From positions 1-6,530 of the forward strand of contig CAZUAJ010000040.1 in assembly GCA_964618105.1 (NCBI GenBank): a DNA stretch of 6,530 bases. The letters are read 5' to 3'. Shown piece by piece: positions 5,526 through 6,530 of this stretch. The position numbers were made by a program, and so were the translations under genes. This stretch comes from CAG-273 sp964618105 (GTDB lineage Bacteria > Bacillota > Clostridia > TANB77 > CAG-508). A model generated the notes under the pieces. It made no database searches and was not told where the DNA came from. It saw only the letters and a list, made by a program, of their open reading frames with translations. Numbering within the stretch: position 1 is the first letter of the stretch; each line of letters opens with the position of its first letter.

Positions 5526-6299
5526 ATGAAAATACTAGCAGTTGGAGACATAGTAGGAGAAAACGGTTTAGAAAAATTAAAACAAGTATTGCCAAAATTA
5601 AAAGAACAAGCTCAAATAGATTTTGTAATAGTAAATGCCGAAAATGTAGCAGGGGGAATGGGGATTACATTAAAAAACTGGAATGAGCTTTTAAAATTGC
5701 CTATAGATGTATTTACAATGGGAAACCATACTTGGGCGAAAAAAGACATTTTCCAATTTATAAATCACCCAAAATTAATTAGACCAGCAAACTATTCAAA
5801 ATGTGTACCAGGAAAAGGCTACATAGTATGTAAATGTAAGAAAAAAAACATAGCGGTTATGAACCTAATCGGAAGAACTGATATGAACGTATTATCAGAA
5901 AACCCTTTTACAGTAGCCGAGAATTTAGTAAATAAATTATCTGAAGAAGTTGACCTAATTATACTAGATTTTCATGCAGAAGCTACTGCAGAAAAAATTG
6001 CAATGAAACATTTTCTAGATGGAAAAGTAAATATAATATTTGGTACTCATACACATGTACAAACAGCAGATGAACAAATAACTCAAAAAGGAACAGCTTA
6101 TATTACAGATTTAGGCATGACAGGTCCTACAAATTCAGTTATAGGAATGGGAGTAGATGAATCTATAAAAAGATTTGTTACTTCATTACCTGAAAGATAT
6201 AAACTAGCAGAAGGATCTTGTATGTTTAATGGATGTATATTCGAAATTGATGATGAAACTAAAAAAACTCAAAAAATAGAAAGAGTTGTAATTAAATAG
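5526..6299 (+). CDS. ymdB: YmdB-family metallophosphoesterase, 257 aa
   Basis: Dinuclear-metal phosphodiesterase of the family that in Bacillus subtilis hydrolyses 2',3'-cyclic nucleotides and affects RNA turnover, biofilm and motility choice. Metal and catalytic residues fall at the family positions: D8 (VGDIVG), E39-N40 (VNAEN), N67-H68 (GNHTW), H150 (DFHAEAT), H175 and H177 (GTHTHVQT). The C-terminal ITDLGMTGP and GMGVDESIKRF blocks are also typical. At 257 residues it is close to the ~264 of the Bacillus protein and looks intact. The start is chosen at the ATG 5526, giving the usual MKIL-type N-terminus. The ATG at 5520 adds two residues and sits only four bases from the AAAGGA site, so it cannot be excluded. 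spoVS follows, as in Bacillus, but rny (RNase Y) is not directly upstream. Confidence 0.95.
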   Translation: MKILAVGDIVGENGLEKLKQVLPKLKEQAQIDFVIVNAENVAGGMGITLKNWNELLKLPIDVFTMGNHTWAKKDIFQFINHPKLIRPANYSKCVPGKGYIVCKCKKKNIAVMNLIGRTDMNVLSENPFTVAENLVNKLSEEVDLIILDFHAEATAEKIAMKHFLDGKVNIIFGTHTHVQTADEQITQKGTAYITDLGMTGPTNSVIGMGVDESIKRFVTSLPERYKLAEGSCMFNGCIFEIDDETKKTQKIERVVIK

Positions 6300-6335
6300 G
6301 AAATTTATAAATATATATAAAATAATTAATATTAA

Positions 6336-6353
6336 TTCGACAAAAATGTCAAA
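6336..6353. promoter_or_regulatory. Candidate paired Spo0A boxes upstream of spoVS
   Basis: TTCGACA (6336-6342) is the exact reverse complement of the Spo0A core TGTCGAA. Four bases later TGTCAAA (6347-6353) matches TGTCRAA on the plus strand, giving a near-palindrome. The place, between ymdB and a sporulation gene, fits control by phosphorylated Spo0A. In AT-rich DNA one such match can occur by chance; the pairing raises the odds. Confidence 0.4.
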
Positions 6354-6402
6354 AAATGTAATAAAATAAAAGAAAAAACTTCCACTTTTTCCCAAAAAAC
6401 AC

Positions 6403-6431
6403 TAGACAAATTTTAAAAATTGTAATATAAA
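6403..6431 (+). promoter_or_regulatory. Candidate spoVS promoter
   Basis: TAGACA (6403-6408), a 17-base spacer and TATAAA (6426-6431). It predicts a start near 6438. I see no convincing sigma-H promoter, which is what Bacillus uses for spoVS. With no clear terminator after ymdB, read-through from the ymdB promoter is also likely. Confidence 0.45.
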
Positions 6432-6437
6432 TATAAA

Positions 6438-6450
6438 TGTTCACGGAACA
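6438..6450. repeat. Small inverted repeat in the spoVS leader
   Basis: TGTTC-ACG-GAACA is a perfect 5-bp inverted repeat at the predicted transcript start of spoVS, upstream of the AGGAGG site (6468-6473). It could be an operator or 5' hairpin; the function is unknown. Confidence 0.3.
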
Positions 6451-6478
6451 AAAAAAATAAAATAATTAGGAGGCAAAA

Positions 6479-6530
6479 ATGGAAGTTTTAAAAATCTCAT
6501 CAAAATCAAATCCAAACTCAGTTGCAGGAG
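6479..6530 (+). CDS. spoVS: Stage V sporulation protein S (3' partial)
   Basis: Only the first 17 codons are in the window: MEVLKISSKSNPNSVAG. This matches the strongly conserved N-terminus of SpoVS (MEVLKVS.KS.PNSVAGA), a small (~86 residue) Alba-like protein needed for spore coat/cortex development and septation control in Bacillus. A consensus AGGAGG lies five bases before the ATG. The position after ymdB matches the conserved Firmicutes order and supports both calls. Confidence 0.92.
   Translation, partial: MEVLKISSKSNPNSVAG

Noticed and set aside
6324..6337. 14-base perfect palindrome AATTAATATTAATT
   Set aside because: Made of A and T only in a very AT-rich spacer; easily expected by chance.
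6204..6395. 63-codon minus-strand open frame over the end of ymdB
   Set aside because: Phe/Ile-rich shadow crossing AT-rich intergenic DNA; no ribosome binding site.
1..6530. Search by eye for a DGR reverse transcriptase, a template repeat, CRISPR repeats or tRNA genes
   Set aside because: No second copy of the 1161-1275 sequence, no RT-like frame, no regularly spaced repeats and no tRNA-like folds were seen.

Overview
The window is AT-rich, with Gram-positive style ribosome binding sites and sigma-A-like promoters. It carries a ymdB-spoVS pair and an RNase P RNA with type A-like conserved blocks. Together these point to a spore-forming member of the Clostridia, probably an uncultured gut-type lineage; no species can be named from the sequence.

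Layout: (1) 1-1286 (+), a 5'-truncated gene for a surface-type protein with a class III/type IV prepilin N-terminus and a C-terminal formylglycine-generating-enzyme/C-type-lectin-like domain. Its last ~150 bases differ sharply in composition and codon use and look like the variable region of a diversity-generating retroelement (DGR) target. No reverse transcriptase, template repeat or Avd gene lies in the window. (2) 1395-1676 (-), a small 93-residue conserved-looking protein of unknown function. (3) 1802-2683 (+), a membrane-anchored, helix-rich protein of unknown function. (4) 2719-3066 (+), RNase P RNA (rnpB) with its own promoter, ending in a hairpin that serves as a two-way terminator against the convergent gene. 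(5) 3099-4551 (-), a two-gene unit: HD-domain phosphohydrolase, then RluA-family pseudouridine synthase. (6) 4733-5337 (-), a 181-residue helical protein with an N-terminal hydrophobic segment, followed by a long hairpin. (7) 5469-6299 (+), ymdB with a strong promoter, divergent from the 181-residue gene. (8) 6300-6530 (+), a regulatory intergenic region with a candidate Spo0A-box pair and a promoter, leading into the first 17 codons of spoVS.

Most of the window is chromosomal housekeeping (RNA processing and modification, cyclic-nucleotide/RNA signalling, sporulation). The accessory signal is at the left edge: a pilin-anchored display protein whose C-terminal lectin-fold surface appears to be rewritten by adenine-directed mutagenesis, presumably supplied in trans from elsewhere in the genome. 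This DGR reading is inference from codon pattern, domain type and composition; finding a matching template repeat in the rest of the genome would decide it.
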